This document shows positions 8,539 through 18,304 of a DNA stretch of 64,000 nucleotides, piece by piece. The notes beneath the pieces were generated by a model, which was given only the letters and a program-made list of their open reading frames with translations, was not told where the DNA came from and searched no databases. How positions within the stretch are numbered: the first letter of the stretch is position 1; each line of letters opens with the position of its first letter. Location: NCBI RefSeq assembly GCF_900182815.1, contig NZ_FXUA01000002.1, positions 620,001-684,000 of the forward strand, written 5' to 3'. A program made the translations under genes and the position numbers. The stretch is from Algoriphagus winogradskyi. Its GTDB lineage: Bacteria; Bacteroidota; Bacteroidia; Cytophagales; Cyclobacteriaceae.

Positions 8539-9036
8539 ATGAAATACATACTCCTGTTTTTAATTGTATCCTTAGCCGCCGCTTGCTCCAGTAAGCAACA
8601 GCCAAAAACCATCTACATCGTCCGCCATGCTGAAAAGCAGTTAACCGGGAATGATCCTGAACTATTGCTTGCTGGAGATGTACGAGCAAGAAAGCTTGCA
8701 CAGATTCTAGCGGATCAAAAGATCACTCATATTTTCAGTACCGACTATAATCGAACCCGATTGACAGCGGCTCCCACTGCAAGTGAGGCAGGAATTGAAA
8801 TAGAAATTTACGATCCAAAGAATCATGATGCGTTAGTCGAACAACTTAGAAGCCTAGAAGGAAACATCTTGGTAGTTGGTCATAGTAATACAGTGGGAAA
8901 GGTTGCCAACTATTTTGTAGGAGACGGTGAGAAATTCCAGGATTTAGAGGATTCAGAGTACAATTTTATCTATGAGGTAACTTTAGAAAAAGATGGCAAT
9001 TCCGTTGTGGTAAGGAAGACATATAAAGATTATTGA
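8539..9036 (+). CDS. Histidine phosphatase superfamily lipoprotein (SixA-like)
   Basis: A 165-residue protein of the phosphoglycerate-mutase/acid-phosphatase superfamily. The phosphorylated His is in IVRHAEKQ (RHxxK variant, around residue 28) and the second catalytic His is in VVGHSNT. A short signal ending in LAAACSS (Cys at ~16) predicts a lipoprotein. This combination is typical of small Bacteroidota phosphatases of unknown substrate. The small all-in-one fold is closest to SixA. It is a single gene. Confidence 0.85.
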   Translation: MKYILLFLIVSLAAACSSKQQPKTIYIVRHAEKQLTGNDPELLLAGDVRARKLAQILADQKITHIFSTDYNRTRLTAAPTASEAGIEIEIYDPKNHDALVEQLRSLEGNILVVGHSNTVGKVANYFVGDGEKFQDLEDSEYNFIYEVTLEKDGNSVVVRKTYKDY

Positions 9037-9122
9037 TTTTGGTAAGTCAGTAGCTTGTAAAATTCATTCAATCCTCTCTTTTCCGATTTTTTCCCTACCT
9101 TAAAATCTATATTTTAAATTCT

Positions 9123-10688
9123 ATGAATCGCCCAGAAAACCTCAGCCAGCTACAAGACACAACTAAAATTTGGGACATTGCCGTCATAGGCGGAGGCTCT
9201 TCTGGATTAGGAGTGGCCTTGGATGCCATCTCAAGAGGTCTGTCGGTCGTTCTTTTTGAAAAAGCTGATTTTGCCAAAGGTACCTCAAGTCGAAGTACCA
9301 AACTCGTACATGGAGGAGTGAGGTATCTTGCTCAGGGCGATGTGGGGTTAGTGTTCGAAGCACTCAAAGAGCGTGGTAAGCTATTGCAAAATGCCCCTCA
9401 CTTAGCCCATGACCAACCTTTTATTATCCCGATTTATACCTGGAAGGACCGCATGATGTATAGTGTCGGCCTGAAGGTTTACGATTGGATGTCTGGCAGA
9501 TTGAGTCTTGGCAAGTCAGAATTTATTTCTGTTGAAGAAACTCTCAGACGTCTTCCGGGACTCAAACCTGATGGTCTTTATGGTGGAGTGGTTTATCACG
9601 ATGGACAGTTTGATGACGCAAGACTAGCACTGAATATTGCCCAGTCGGCAGATGAAGCTGGCACCTGCGTGTTGAATTATGTCAGTGTGAACAGTTTGGT
9701 GAAAAATGAAGCTGGAAAGATTACCGGATTGAATGTTTCGGATAAACTGACCAAGGAAAAATATTTAGTCAATGCAAAAATGGTAGTGAACGCCACCGGA
9801 GTTTTTGCGGATAAAATTTTACAGATGGATAATCCTGAGGCTGCAAGAATGATTCAGCCTAGTCAAGGAATTCATTTGGTTTTAGATCTTGATTTTCTAG
9901 GTGGAAAAGACGCCCTGATGATCCCTGAAACGAAAGATGGAAGAGTACTTTTTGCTGTTCCATGGCATGGAAAGCTCGTGGTAGGAACTACCGACACGCT
10001 TCGTGAAAAGCCAAAATTAGAACCTGAGGCACTTCAGAAAGAAATCGATTTTGTGCTGGAAACTGCTGCAGGATATTTGGCTAAAAAACCTACAAGAGCA
10101 GATGTAAAGTCGGTTTTCGCAGGCCTTAGACCACTTGCTAGACCAAAAGAAGGAAGTACGAAAACCAAAGAGATTTCACGCTCTCATAAAGTGATTTTAT
10201 CAGAAAGCGGATTGGTTACTTTGACTGGAGGGAAGTGGACTACATTCCGGAAAATGGGTGAAGATACAGTGGAGTATTTCACAAAAGTCACTGGTGAAAA
10301 ACTGAGAGACAGTAAGTCTCTGGATATGAAAATCCATGGGGCAACCAACCGTGTTCCTGAAGGTCACTGGGGAATTTATGGGTTTGATGCCAAGCCTATC
10401 CAAGACCTTATAAAGGAAAACGAAACTTGGGAAGCAAAGCTGCATCCTGATTTCCCCAATATAGAGGCAGAAGTGATCTGGGCTGTGCGTGAAGAGATGG
10501 CGGTGAAGGTGGAGGATGTATTGGCCAGGAGAATAAGAATGCTATTCCTAGATGCACAGGCTTCCATAGATTCGGCTCCTACAGTAGCTAGGTTGATGGC
10601 TGCTGAATTGGAGAAAGACGAAGCATGGATAGAATCTGAATTGGCTGACTTTAATAGGACAGCTTCGAAATATTTGATTAAAAAATAA
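9123..10688 (+). CDS. glpD: Glycerol-3-phosphate dehydrogenase (FAD-dependent)
   Basis: A 521-residue flavoprotein that oxidises sn-glycerol 3-phosphate to dihydroxyacetone phosphate at the membrane and passes electrons to quinone. The FAD dinucleotide fold is at residues 18-30 (DIAVIGGGSSGLG), followed by TSSRSTKLVHGGVRYL, the GlpD signature. VVGTTDT and the SGLVTLTGGKWTTFR segment close the FAD domain, and a C-terminal helical cap follows. Length fits GlpD. glpK begins 17 bp downstream and glpF follows, forming a complete glycerol operon. No GlpR-type regulator is in view. Confidence 0.95.
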   Translation: MNRPENLSQLQDTTKIWDIAVIGGGSSGLGVALDAISRGLSVVLFEKADFAKGTSSRSTKLVHGGVRYLAQGDVGLVFEALKERGKLLQNAPHLAHDQPFIIPIYTWKDRMMYSVGLKVYDWMSGRLSLGKSEFISVEETLRRLPGLKPDGLYGGVVYHDGQFDDARLALNIAQSADEAGTCVLNYVSVNSLVKNEAGKITGLNVSDKLTKEKYLVNAKMVVNATGVFADKILQMDNPEAARMIQPSQGIHLVLDLDFLGGKDALMIPETKDGRVLFAVPWHGKLVVGTTDTLREKPKLEPEALQKEIDFVLETAAGYLAKKPTRADVKSVFAGLRPLARPKEGSTKTKEISRSHKVILSESGLVTLTGGKWTTFRKMGEDTVEYFTKVTGEKLRDSKSLDMKIHGATNRVPEGHWGIYGFDAKPIQDLIKENETWEAKLHPDFPNIEAEVIWAVREEMAVKVEDVLARRIRMLFLDAQASIDSAPTVARLMAAELEKDEAWIESELADFNRTASKYLIKK

Positions 10689-10705
10689 CCCACAAATAAC
10701 CCAAA

Positions 10706-12205
10706 ATGAGCCAAAATAATACCTATATAATGGCTCTAGACCAAGGTACTACAAGTTCTAGAGCCATTCTTTTTGATAAAAAAGGCAAGATTATCTCAGT
10801 CGCCCAAAAGGATTTTAAGCAACATTTCCCCAAAGCAGGTTGGGTAGAACATGATCCGGATGAAATCTGGACTTCCCAGTCATCTGTGATGATAGAATCC
10901 CTGGTCAATAAAAAAATCAAAGCAAATCAGGTGGCTGCCATTGGTATCACCAATCAGCGGGAAACGACTATCGTTTGGGATAGAAAAACAGGCAAAGCGA
11001 TTTATAACGCCATTGTCTGGCAAGATCGCCGAACTGCCAATTACTGTAACGAGCTGAAGGATAAGGGACATTCTGAAATGGTAGTTTCCAAGACAGGTTT
11101 GATCATTGACGCGTATTTTTCTGCCACCAAAATCAAATGGATTCTAGATAATGTAGATGGAGCAAGAAAAAAAGCTGAAGCTGGTGAACTTGCTTTTGGA
11201 ACGGTAGATTCCTGGCTGATTTGGAACCTCACTTCCGGCAAGACGCATATCACAGATATCACAAATGCCAGCCGTACCATGCTTTTCAATATTCATTCGC
11301 AGGAATGGGATCAAGAGTTGATGGATTTGTTTGAGATTCCTGCATCGCTTTTACCAGACGTAAAATCCTGCAGCGAAGTCTATTGCGAAACTGCTGGAGA
11401 TGTCTTAAGCGTAAAAATCCCAATCGCTGGAATTGCCGGGGATCAGCAGGCTGCCCTTTTCGGGCAACTTTGCACCGAGCCGGGCATGGCAAAAACCACC
11501 TATGGTACGGGATGCTTTTTGGTCATGAATACCGGCTCTGAAGCGGTCAGATCAAAGAATCAATTGCTTACTACTGTTGCATGGAAAATCGGAGACGAGA
11601 TCAATTATGCCTTGGAAGGTTCAGTATTTATTGGCGGAGCAGCTATTCAATGGCTTAGAGATGGAATAGGACTTTTGGGTCATGCGAGAGAAAGTGAGCG
11701 TTTGGCAGAAAGTATAGATGGAAATGATGGGGTTTACTTCGTTCCTGCACTTTCAGGTTTGGGGGCGCCGCATTGGGATCAAAATGCCAGAGGAGCTTTT
11801 TTTGGAATCACCAGAGGTACAGAGAAAGCGCATATGGCTAGGGCGGCTTTGGAAGCAATTGCTTACCAAGTTTATGATGTGCTAAAAGCTATGGAAAAGG
11901 ATGCCGGCAAGCCAACCAAAGAACTTCGTGTAGACGGTGGGGCTACAGCCAATAATTTTCTGATGCAGTTTCAGGCAAACTTGCTGGATTGCGAAATCAA
12001 ACGACCAGAGATTATCGAGACCACAGCTATTGGAGCAGCATTTTTGGCGGGCTTAGCAATTGGGTTTTGGGAGGATCGAGATGAAATCCAAGAGCTATGG
12101 AATGCTGATAAAAGCTTTACTCCAAGTATGGAAAAAACAGATCGAGATAAATTGATACATTTTTGGCACAAAGCGGTGGAGCGCTCAAAAAACTGGGTTG
12201 AATAA
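10706..12205 (+). CDS. glpK: Glycerol kinase
   Basis: A 499-residue FGGY-family kinase that phosphorylates glycerol with ATP. Hallmarks are [15 protein letters not shown] at the N-terminus, [25 protein letters not shown], the middle [15 protein letters not shown], and [14 protein letters not shown]. The FGGY signature is seen near [11 protein letters not shown], and the C-terminal ATP site is [17 protein letters not shown]. Its stop overlaps the glpF start by one base (TAATG), so the two are translationally coupled. Confidence 0.97.
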   Translation: MSQNNTYIMALDQGTTSSRAILFDKKGKIISVAQKDFKQHFPKAGWVEHDPDEIWTSQSSVMIESLVNKKIKANQVAAIGITNQRETTIVWDRKTGKAIYNAIVWQDRRTANYCNELKDKGHSEMVVSKTGLIIDAYFSATKIKWILDNVDGARKKAEAGELAFGTVDSWLIWNLTSGKTHITDITNASRTMLFNIHSQEWDQELMDLFEIPASLLPDVKSCSEVYCETAGDVLSVKIPIAGIAGDQQAALFGQLCTEPGMAKTTYGTGCFLVMNTGSEAVRSKNQLLTTVAWKIGDEINYALEGSVFIGGAAIQWLRDGIGLLGHARESERLAESIDGNDGVYFVPALSGLGAPHWDQNARGAFFGITRGTEKAHMARAALEAIAYQVYDVLKAMEKDAGKPTKELRVDGGATANNFLMQFQANLLDCEIKRPEIIETTAIGAAFLAGLAIGFWEDRDEIQELWNADKSFTPSMEKTDRDKLIHFWHKAVERSKNWVE

Positions 12206-12939
12206 TGAATGTATATCTAGCAGAATTAATAGGAACAGGTCTGTTACTATTATTGGGTTCAGGAGTTGTTGCGAACATGCTTTTACCAAAAACCAAAGGT
12301 CATGGTGGAGGAATCATGGAGATTAGTACGGCTTGGGCTTTGGCAGTTTATGTTGGGGTAGTGGTAGCAGGGCCATACAGTGGCGCGCACTTGAATCCAG
12401 CGGTAACTATCGGCCTCGCTTTGACAGGGCAATTTGAATGGGCGATGGCGCCGGGATATATTATTGCTCAGGTTTTGGGGGCAATGATTGGAGTTGGAAT
12501 AGCTTGGCTGTTCTATAAGGATCATTACGATGCTTCGGATGATGCAGGATTGAAGGCTGCGCCATTTGGCACTTCTCCTGCGATAAGAAACCTGCCTTTA
12601 AATTTCTTTTCGGAGGTAGTTGGGACTTTTGTCCTGATTTTAGTGATCCTCTATAACGATGGAGTCGAAATAGGAGACAGCAATAAAACTCCGATAGGCA
12701 TGGGTTCTCTGGGAGCAATTCCCGTTGCATTTTTGGTTTGGGTAATTGGCTTGGCTTTAGGAGGAACTACTGGTTATGCCATCAACCCTGCCCGTGATTT
12801 TGGTCCAAGACTCATGCACTCCATTTTGCCGATAAAAGACAAAGGAAGTTCTGATTGGGGTTATTCCTGGGTCCCTGTTTTAGGACCAATTGTAGGTGCG
12901 GCTTTGGCTGCAGGACTATATTTGGTGGCGGGATCTTGA
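12205..12939 (+). CDS. glpF: Glycerol uptake facilitator (aquaglyceroporin)
   Basis: A 244-residue MIP-family channel with six membrane segments and two half-helices. The first NPA motif is in GAHLNPAVTIGLA and the second in YAINPARDFGPRL; the Asp after the second NPAR is the glycerol-facilitator hallmark that separates GlpF from water-only aquaporins. It is last in the glpD-glpK-glpF operon and ends in a strong bidirectional terminator region. Confidence 0.95.
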   Translation: MNVYLAELIGTGLLLLLGSGVVANMLLPKTKGHGGGIMEISTAWALAVYVGVVVAGPYSGAHLNPAVTIGLALTGQFEWAMAPGYIIAQVLGAMIGVGIAWLFYKDHYDASDDAGLKAAPFGTSPAIRNLPLNFFSEVVGTFVLILVILYNDGVEIGDSNKTPIGMGSLGAIPVAFLVWVIGLALGGTTGYAINPARDFGPRLMHSILPIKDKGSSDWGYSWVPVLGPIVGAALAAGLYLVAGS

Positions 12940-13000
12940 TTAATTCTGGAAATTATCTTCGAATACTAAATCCCATTTTATCGGCAAAAATGTAATTTCA

Positions 13001-13046
13001 GTGATCGTAATCACCAGAAATACGTCTATTTGGTGATTACGATCAC
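13001..13046. repeat. Perfect 16-bp inverted repeat made of two quasi-palindromes
   Basis: GTGATCGTAATCACCA (13001-13016) and its exact reverse complement (13031-13046) flank a 14-bp loop. Each arm itself contains GTGAT-N4-ATCAC, a 14-bp site of the shape bound by CRP/FNR-family dimers. It lies in the convergent gap between glpF and the acyl-CoA dehydrogenase gene, not before any start. It could form a cruciform or RNA hairpin, or hold two binding sites. Confidence 0.7.
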
Positions 13047-13062
13047 CGAATATCCGTTTCTA

Positions 13063-13106
13063 ATGAGAAAAGCCTGAAATCTGGTAAGATTTCAGGCTTT
13101 TCTCAT
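13063..13106. terminator. Bidirectional terminator between glpF and the acyl-CoA dehydrogenase gene
   Basis: Perfect 19-bp arms (13063-13081 and 13088-13106) around the hexaloop TGGTAA. A/T tracts within the stem and a T-rich tail on the plus strand fit termination of both convergent units. Confidence 0.85.
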
Positions 13107-13122
13107 TTTGATTAAATAAAGA

Positions 13123-14265
13123 TTATTTCAATATCTCCCGGGCAATTACCATCTTTTGTATTTCAGAAGTTCCTTCGCCAATCGTACAAAGCTTGGAGTC
13201 ACGGTAGAATTTCTCCACTGGATAGTCTTTGGTAAAACCATATCCACCAAAGATTTGGACCGCATCATTGGAAACGGACACAGCCACTTCAGAAGAAAAA
13301 TATTTTGCTTGAGCTCCAGCCAAAGTCACTTTTTCTCCTCGGTTTTTGAGATCAGCGGCTTTAAAGATTAACAGGCTGGAAGCCTCAACCTGAGTTGCCA
13401 TATCAGCAAGCTTAAAGGAAATGCCTTGAAAGGAGCTGATAGGCTTATTGAATTGATGTCTTTCTTTTGAATATTGAATAGATGCTTCCAATGCTCCTTC
13501 GGCAATACCTTGGCCTAATGCTGCAATGGAAATTCTCCCACCATCCAGAATCTTCATGGATTGAATAAAGCCATCTCCAACTTCGCCTAATACCTGACTT
13601 TCGTGAACAATGCAATCATCGAAAAGCATCTCAGCAGTTTCCGAAGCGCGCATACCCAGCTTATCTTCTTTTCTTCCGCCTTTGAATCCTGAAGTGCCTC
13701 GCTCTACGATAAAGGCAGTCATTCCATGGGAATCACCGATTTCACCAGTTCGTGCGATCACTACAGCTACGTCGCCAGAGACACCATGTGTAATGAAGTT
13801 TTTAGCACCGTTGATAATCCAAGAATCACCTTCTTTCTTGGCGACAGTTCTCATATTACCGGCATCAGAACCGGTATTGGGCTCTGTCAAGCCCCAAGCG
13901 CCTAGCCATTCGCATGTGGCAAGTTTGGGCAAGTATTTTTTCTTTTGCTCTTCATTTCCAAACATCATAATATGCCCAGAACAAAGCGAATTATGAGCTG
14001 CCATAGAGAGGCCTATAGATGGGTCAAGCTTGGAAAGCTCCACGATAGCGGTGACATATTCTAAGTATCCAAAACCAGAGCCTCCATATTCAGTAGGAAT
14101 CAAAACTCCCATGAGTCCGAGTTCGCCTAATTTTTTAAAAAGATCTATGGGGAAATGCGACCTATCATCCCAATCCTTGCGAAAAGGGGTGATTTCTTTG
14201 GCTCCAAAATCACGAATCATCTCTGCGATCATTCGCTGATTTTCATTTTGATTAAAATCTAACAT
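13123..14265 (-). CDS. Acyl-CoA dehydrogenase
   Basis: A 380-residue FAD enzyme that introduces the alpha,beta double bond into acyl-CoA, passing electrons to ETF. Motifs in order: the LGAWGLTEPNTGSDAG FAD/substrate signature, the DKLGMRASETAEMLFDD segment, IFGGYGFTKDYPVEKFYRDSK, and the C-terminal GEGTSEIQ in which the Glu is the catalytic base position of short/medium-chain enzymes. Length and motifs fit butyryl/short-branched acyl-CoA dehydrogenases; chain length cannot be fixed. It is a single gene convergent with glpF. Confidence 0.93.
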   Translation of the reverse strand: MLDFNQNENQRMIAEMIRDFGAKEITPFRKDWDDRSHFPIDLFKKLGELGLMGVLIPTEYGGSGFGYLEYVTAIVELSKLDPSIGLSMAAHNSLCSGHIMMFGNEEQKKKYLPKLATCEWLGAWGLTEPNTGSDAGNMRTVAKKEGDSWIINGAKNFITHGVSGDVAVVIARTGEIGDSHGMTAFIVERGTSGFKGGRKEDKLGMRASETAEMLFDDCIVHESQVLGEVGDGFIQSMKILDGGRISIAALGQGIAEGALEASIQYSKERHQFNKPISSFQGISFKLADMATQVEASSLLIFKAADLKNRGEKVTLAGAQAKYFSSEVAVSVSNDAVQIFGGYGFTKDYPVEKFYRDSKLCTIGEGTSEIQKMVIAREILK

Positions 14266-14503
14266 GTTTAGCTATTTGGGTTTATCGTCTCTTATTAAGA
14301 ACCCTAAGATTCAGAAATAGTTTGGAATCAGCAAATTGAAGGATTCCATACTAAATTTTATTTTTAACTCTTTCTCAATCAGATAAATAAGCTTAGAGAG
14401 AAATAATCTTAGTATTCTATCTTCATTTAAATTAAACTCCACTTATAATAGAACCTTGCTAGAGAAATTTTTTTTGACTTATTTCCCACCAAACCAATTG
14501 TTT

Positions 14504-16444
14504 ATGAATTCATTTTACCGGTTCCTTGGAGTTTTTTCTATTCTTCTATATACGCAGTTTCTCTCTGCGCAGACAACTTCAGAGTTGTTAGACAGCCTCA
14601 AAACGGAACTTTCTAAAGCTAAAACCGCCAATGATCGTTCTTTAATACTCTCAGAACTGACTTGGTATTATGTGCCAGTTTCTCAGGATACGGCAATTCT
14701 ATTTGGAGAGGAAAACATTAAAGTAGCAAAGTCACTCGATGATGCCGCCGTGCTTAGCCAGGCTTACAGCGATTTGGCTTATGCAAATATGGAAAAAGGT
14801 GAGTTGATAGAAGCAAAGAAGAATTATCAAGAAGCCTTGAAATTACGCTATCAAACGGGTGATTCTACAAAAATTTACGGCACGATTACAAATCTTGGAT
14901 CAGTGTATCAGCGTGATTTCCAATCGGACTCTGCCATGGTGAATTACCTTAAAGCTCTAAGTTTTTTTGAACGGACTGGGAATGAGCGTAATGCTGACTT
15001 TGTGCGAAATAACATTGGTGTGATTTATCTGGAAATGAGGAATTATCCCAAGGCTTTGGAGATACTGCAGAAGGTCGCAGAATATAGGAAGGCTCAGAAT
15101 GTAGACTACTTATATGCTTCTACACTTACCAACATTGCCAGTATTTATAAAAACCTAAAGGACTATCAGAACTCAGAAAAAACTTATTTAGAAGCATTGC
15201 AGATTTTCATAGAAGAGGGTGATGACTACTACACCGCGACTACTTATAATAATCTTGCAACCCTCTACAATGCCCAAAAATATAGCAAGCTTGCCATTTC
15301 CTTTGCAGAAAAGGGATTGGAACTCGCAGCTCAGGTAGGGGCAGATTACGACTATGCTTTATTGGAATCAAATCTTGCGCAGTCTTACCATGACCTCAAA
15401 GATTACCCTCAATCCCGGGAGTTTTACCTACGTGCTTTGTCCCACTTCAAAGCCCAAAATGCGGAAGATGATATAGCTACCATGTATCTTTTGATGTCCC
15501 CAGTGTATGCAGCGCTGGGTATGCCTGACAGCTCGGCGTATTACACTCAAGCCTATTCTGATCTGAACAAGAAGCTTACCGAGCAGGAAATACAGCAGCT
15601 CACGTCTGATCTGGAAGCTCGCTACCAGTCTGAGCAAAAGGATGCTGCTATTTCCCGACAGCGACTCGAACTTCGAAATAAGAATTTTCAGCTTTACGGA
15701 TCTTTGGTTTTAGCAGTAGTCTTGGGTGTAGTAGGATACTTGCTTTACAGCCAGCAAAAACTTAAGAATCGTCAGCTAGCTCAGGAAGGGGAGTTGAAAA
15801 TTGCTTTGGCACAAATAGAAACGCAGAATAAACTTCAGGAACAGCGGATGTTGATTTCGAGAGATCTTCATGACAATATCGGTGCGCAACTTACTTTTAT
15901 CATTTCTGCAATCGAAAATCTCAAGTACTTTGACCCGATCAAGGATACGCTTTCTCATAGATATGACTCCATTGCAGATTTCACCAAGCAAACTATTACC
16001 GAGCTGCGGGACACGATCTGGGCGATGAACTCAGGACAAATTACCTTGGGTCAGCTTTCCGCTAGAATTTCAGATTACCTAGAGAGAGCTGGAGTTTCTA
16101 CACGCGGAATCACCTTTGATTTTGATATAGAAAAAAGTCTGGATCCCAATTTTAGCATGGTTTCATCGGAAGGAATTCAGATTTACAGAATAGTACAGGA
16201 GGCGATACAAAATGCTCTCAAATATGCTTATCCTAGCCAAATTACTGTGGCTGTAGCTCAGATTGGTAAGGGTTTCCAACTGGTGGTAAAGGATGATGGG
16301 ACAGGGTTTGAAGAGTCACAGGTGAAGGCTGGAAATGGGTTGTACAATATGCGAAAGCGTGCCGAAGAGCTTGGAGGAAAGCTCGAGATACAATCAAAAA
16401 CCGGCAAAGGCACATACGTTACTCTTTTAATTCCGAAAAAGTAA
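14504..16444 (+). CDS. TPR sensor histidine kinase, HisKA_3 type (orphan)
   Basis: A 646-residue membrane kinase. A signal peptide (residues 1-22, ending FLSAQ) leads into about seven tetratricopeptide repeats, then one membrane segment near residues 397-415 (LYGSLVLAVVLGVVGYLLYS). A short coiled coil follows, then the HisKA_3 H-box (SRDLHDNIGAQL) and a HATPase with N-box EAIQNALKYAYP and G-box DDGTGF...NGLYNMRKRAEELGG. I took the ATG at 14504; an upstream TTG would put 16 residues before the signal peptide. Kinases of this build normally signal to LuxR-type response regulators, but none is adjacent. The likely input is periplasmic, through the TPRs. Confidence 0.9.
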   Translation: MNSFYRFLGVFSILLYTQFLSAQTTSELLDSLKTELSKAKTANDRSLILSELTWYYVPVSQDTAILFGEENIKVAKSLDDAAVLSQAYSDLAYANMEKGELIEAKKNYQEALKLRYQTGDSTKIYGTITNLGSVYQRDFQSDSAMVNYLKALSFFERTGNERNADFVRNNIGVIYLEMRNYPKALEILQKVAEYRKAQNVDYLYASTLTNIASIYKNLKDYQNSEKTYLEALQIFIEEGDDYYTATTYNNLATLYNAQKYSKLAISFAEKGLELAAQVGADYDYALLESNLAQSYHDLKDYPQSREFYLRALSHFKAQNAEDDIATMYLLMSPVYAALGMPDSSAYYTQAYSDLNKKLTEQEIQQLTSDLEARYQSEQKDAAISRQRLELRNKNFQLYGSLVLAVVLGVVGYLLYSQQKLKNRQLAQEGELKIALAQIETQNKLQEQRMLISRDLHDNIGAQLTFIISAIENLKYFDPIKDTLSHRYDSIADFTKQTITELRDTIWAMNSGQITLGQLSARISDYLERAGVSTRGITFDFDIEKSLDPNFSMVSSEGIQIYRIVQEAIQNALKYAYPSQITVAVAQIGKGFQLVVKDDGTGFEESQVKAGNGLYNMRKRAEELGGKLEIQSKTGKGTYVTLLIPKK

Positions 16445-16558
16445 GGTTCGATCCTGAAAGGATTTGATGGGATGAAGCTGGCTATATAGTCCATTTGCCG
16501 TATTACCTTGAGCTGTTGGATTAGCTAGTTTTGAAATGCTCCATCTTTTCATCTTTTA

Positions 16559-16846
16559 ATGGTCTTATCCATTTTTGAAAATCATTTACTAAGCCTATTA
16601 GTGCTTTTGGTTTTGGGCAGTATTGTACTGCTCCATTACTTGCTTTTCCGTGAATATAGGAGGCAGGATAAGATTCAGAATAAAAGACTTCAGGAAATGG
16701 AAGGCTTGGTTCAAAACGAAATAAAACGCTCCCAAGGACTAAGCAATCAAGTAGGAGAGCTCTCCCAAATCAAAGAAAAAACACAGGAACAGTTAGATTT
16801 AATAAAGCTTCAAGTCGAGGCAGTAAAGAAGGATTCTGAAAATTGA
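16559..16846 (+). CDS. Small membrane-anchored coiled-coil protein
   Basis: A 95-residue protein with one N-terminal membrane helix (about residues 8-27, LLSLLVLLVLGSIVLLHYLL), a basic YRRQDKIQNKR stop-transfer stretch, and a predicted coiled coil with hydrophobic heptad positions to the end. I do not recognise the family. The build resembles small envelope or cell-division accessory proteins, but no function can be given. It sits between the orphan histidine kinase and a lipoprotein gene on the same strand. Confidence 0.55.
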   Translation: MVLSIFENHLLSLLVLLVLGSIVLLHYLLFREYRRQDKIQNKRLQEMEGLVQNEIKRSQGLSNQVGELSQIKEKTQEQLDLIKLQVEAVKKDSEN

Positions 16847-16952
16847 TAGAATGCAAACCAAGCTAAAATGTATTTGTTAATAGTGCGTTTGCCGTATTCT
16901 TTACTAGTCCGTATTGATTGATTTTTGATTATCCAAAATCAACCAAAAGCAA

Positions 16953-17399
16953 ATGAAAAACTCCAGGCTATTATTATTCCTTTTTCTCTCACTTTCCATC
17001 CTAGCTACTTCCTGCTCAAAAGACGACGATGATCCGGAAGTAGGGGGTTGTAGTACAGTGTGTACAGGAACTATTGCAAGTGGAGAGACCGCAGGAACAG
17101 TGGCGCCTTCTATTGTGGGAAAATATTCATTGACCATGCAATACGCTGCTGCCAACAGCCCTTTTCCTGATGGCACAGTTGGTGAATTTGAAGTGTATTC
17201 TGATAATAAACTTTACGCTAAGATCGGTGACAAATGTGTGACGATCAGTAACCCAATTCAAAGTGGTACTGCTGAAGTTGTATTCAAAGACAACTGCGTA
17301 TTCAATCTTAAATTTGGTGTTTCAGAGAAAAATGGAGGTGGCTTAAATGAAATTAATATTGGAAGCAACACAGAGTTTTTAGGGCAATTTCACCTATAA
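16953..17399 (+). CDS. Lipoprotein of unknown function
   Basis: A 148-residue protein with a lipoprotein signal (LSLSILATSCSK, Cys about 21) followed by a DDDD-rich spacer typical of Bacteroidota exported lipoproteins. The mature part is a small domain with three further Cys residues and a beta-rich pattern; no family is recognised. It is a single gene ending in a strong hairpin. Confidence 0.7.
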   Translation: MKNSRLLLFLFLSLSILATSCSKDDDDPEVGGCSTVCTGTIASGETAGTVAPSIVGKYSLTMQYAAANSPFPDGTVGEFEVYSDNKLYAKIGDKCVTISNPIQSGTAEVVFKDNCVFNLKFGVSEKNGGGLNEINIGSNTEFLGQFHL

Positions 17400-17427
17400 T
17401 TATTTACGAAAATAGGTCTGTTAACAG

Positions 17428-17463
17428 AAAAGGCAGGAGCTAACTCAGAGCTCCTGCCTTTTT
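17428..17463. terminator. Bidirectional terminator between the lipoprotein and inositol oxygenase genes
   Basis: AAAAGGCAGGAGCT (17428-17441) pairs perfectly with its complement (17449-17462). T runs flank on both strands, serving the plus-strand lipoprotein gene and the minus-strand MIOX gene. Confidence 0.85.
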
Positions 17464-17481
17464 ACTGCTTGTGATTTTGTT

Positions 17482-18300
17482 TTACCAGAAGATCGGCCCT
17501 TTTCCTAAGTACTTTTCAGCTATCGGCAAATAGTAGTCCTTCACATCTTCCAAATCATAGATCTTTGGAGACTTAGTGTACAAATCATATTGGTTAAAAT
17601 CCAGAATCCACTCTTTGACCTTTGCATCTTGCGGAGCTTCAAATTGGGAGTAACTTCCGCCATTGTGCCAAGGGTAAAAAGAGTGATAGCGAACCATAGC
17701 CATTCCAGCTTCAGGGATCGTATTTTCTGAGTGATTGTTTAAAACTTGATAAAAATATTCATCATGTCCCCATGCTAACTGGAGATTGTCCAAGCCACAG
17801 CCTTTTTCATAAACTCCCAATTCAGTATTGTAGCGAGGATCTTTCATGTCAGGATTTAGCTCATTGAATTCAGGGTAAACGCAGGTATCCGGTAGTTTTG
17901 CTCCAACCACAAACACGTCTCCAACCAGCCCCCATTGCTCGTCCTGGCTCGTTCCGTCCTTATCAGACCCGAACAGATACATCACTTTGCCGAGATCGTG
18001 AATCAAACCGACCAACTGCATCCAGTCAGGACGATTGTCAGCACGTAAGGCTTCTGCAGATTGAATTAAATGCTGCACATTAGGCAAATCAAGGTCTGGA
18101 TCGCTGACGTCAATGAGTGCATTGAGCTTTTCCATCGCATCCCAAAGGTTCATCGGCTTGTCAAACGTTAGATATTTTGACTTCATCCGCTGCACATAAT
18201 CGTAAGTTTGATACATGCGCATTTTTCTGTAATGCTCTTTCACGGCAGCTTTGATGTCTGCCTTGTTATAATTTCTGAATTCCTTTTCTGTAGTTTCCAT
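17482..18300 (-). CDS. Myo-inositol oxygenase
   Basis: A 272-residue MIOX-family di-iron oxygenase that cleaves myo-inositol with O2 to D-glucuronate. The iron ligands of the family are present in order: His in NVQHLIQSAEALR, His-Asp in LIHDLGK, His in WGHDEYFY, His in VRYHSFYPWHNGG, and Asp in ILDFNQYDLYTK. The enzyme is best known from eukaryotes and is patchy in bacteria. I chose the ATG at 18298-18300, 4 bp after the symporter stop, over a TTG 12 bp upstream that overlaps it. Co-transcription with the SSS symporter suggests inositol import followed by oxidation. Confidence 0.93.
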   Translation of the reverse strand: METTEKEFRNYNKADIKAAVKEHYRKMRMYQTYDYVQRMKSKYLTFDKPMNLWDAMEKLNALIDVSDPDLDLPNVQHLIQSAEALRADNRPDWMQLVGLIHDLGKVMYLFGSDKDGTSQDEQWGLVGDVFVVGAKLPDTCVYPEFNELNPDMKDPRYNTELGVYEKGCGLDNLQLAWGHDEYFYQVLNNHSENTIPEAGMAMVRYHSFYPWHNGGSYSQFEAPQDAKVKEWILDFNQYDLYTKSPKIYDLEDVKDYYLPIAEKYLGKGPIFW

Positions 18301-18304
18301 AGCC

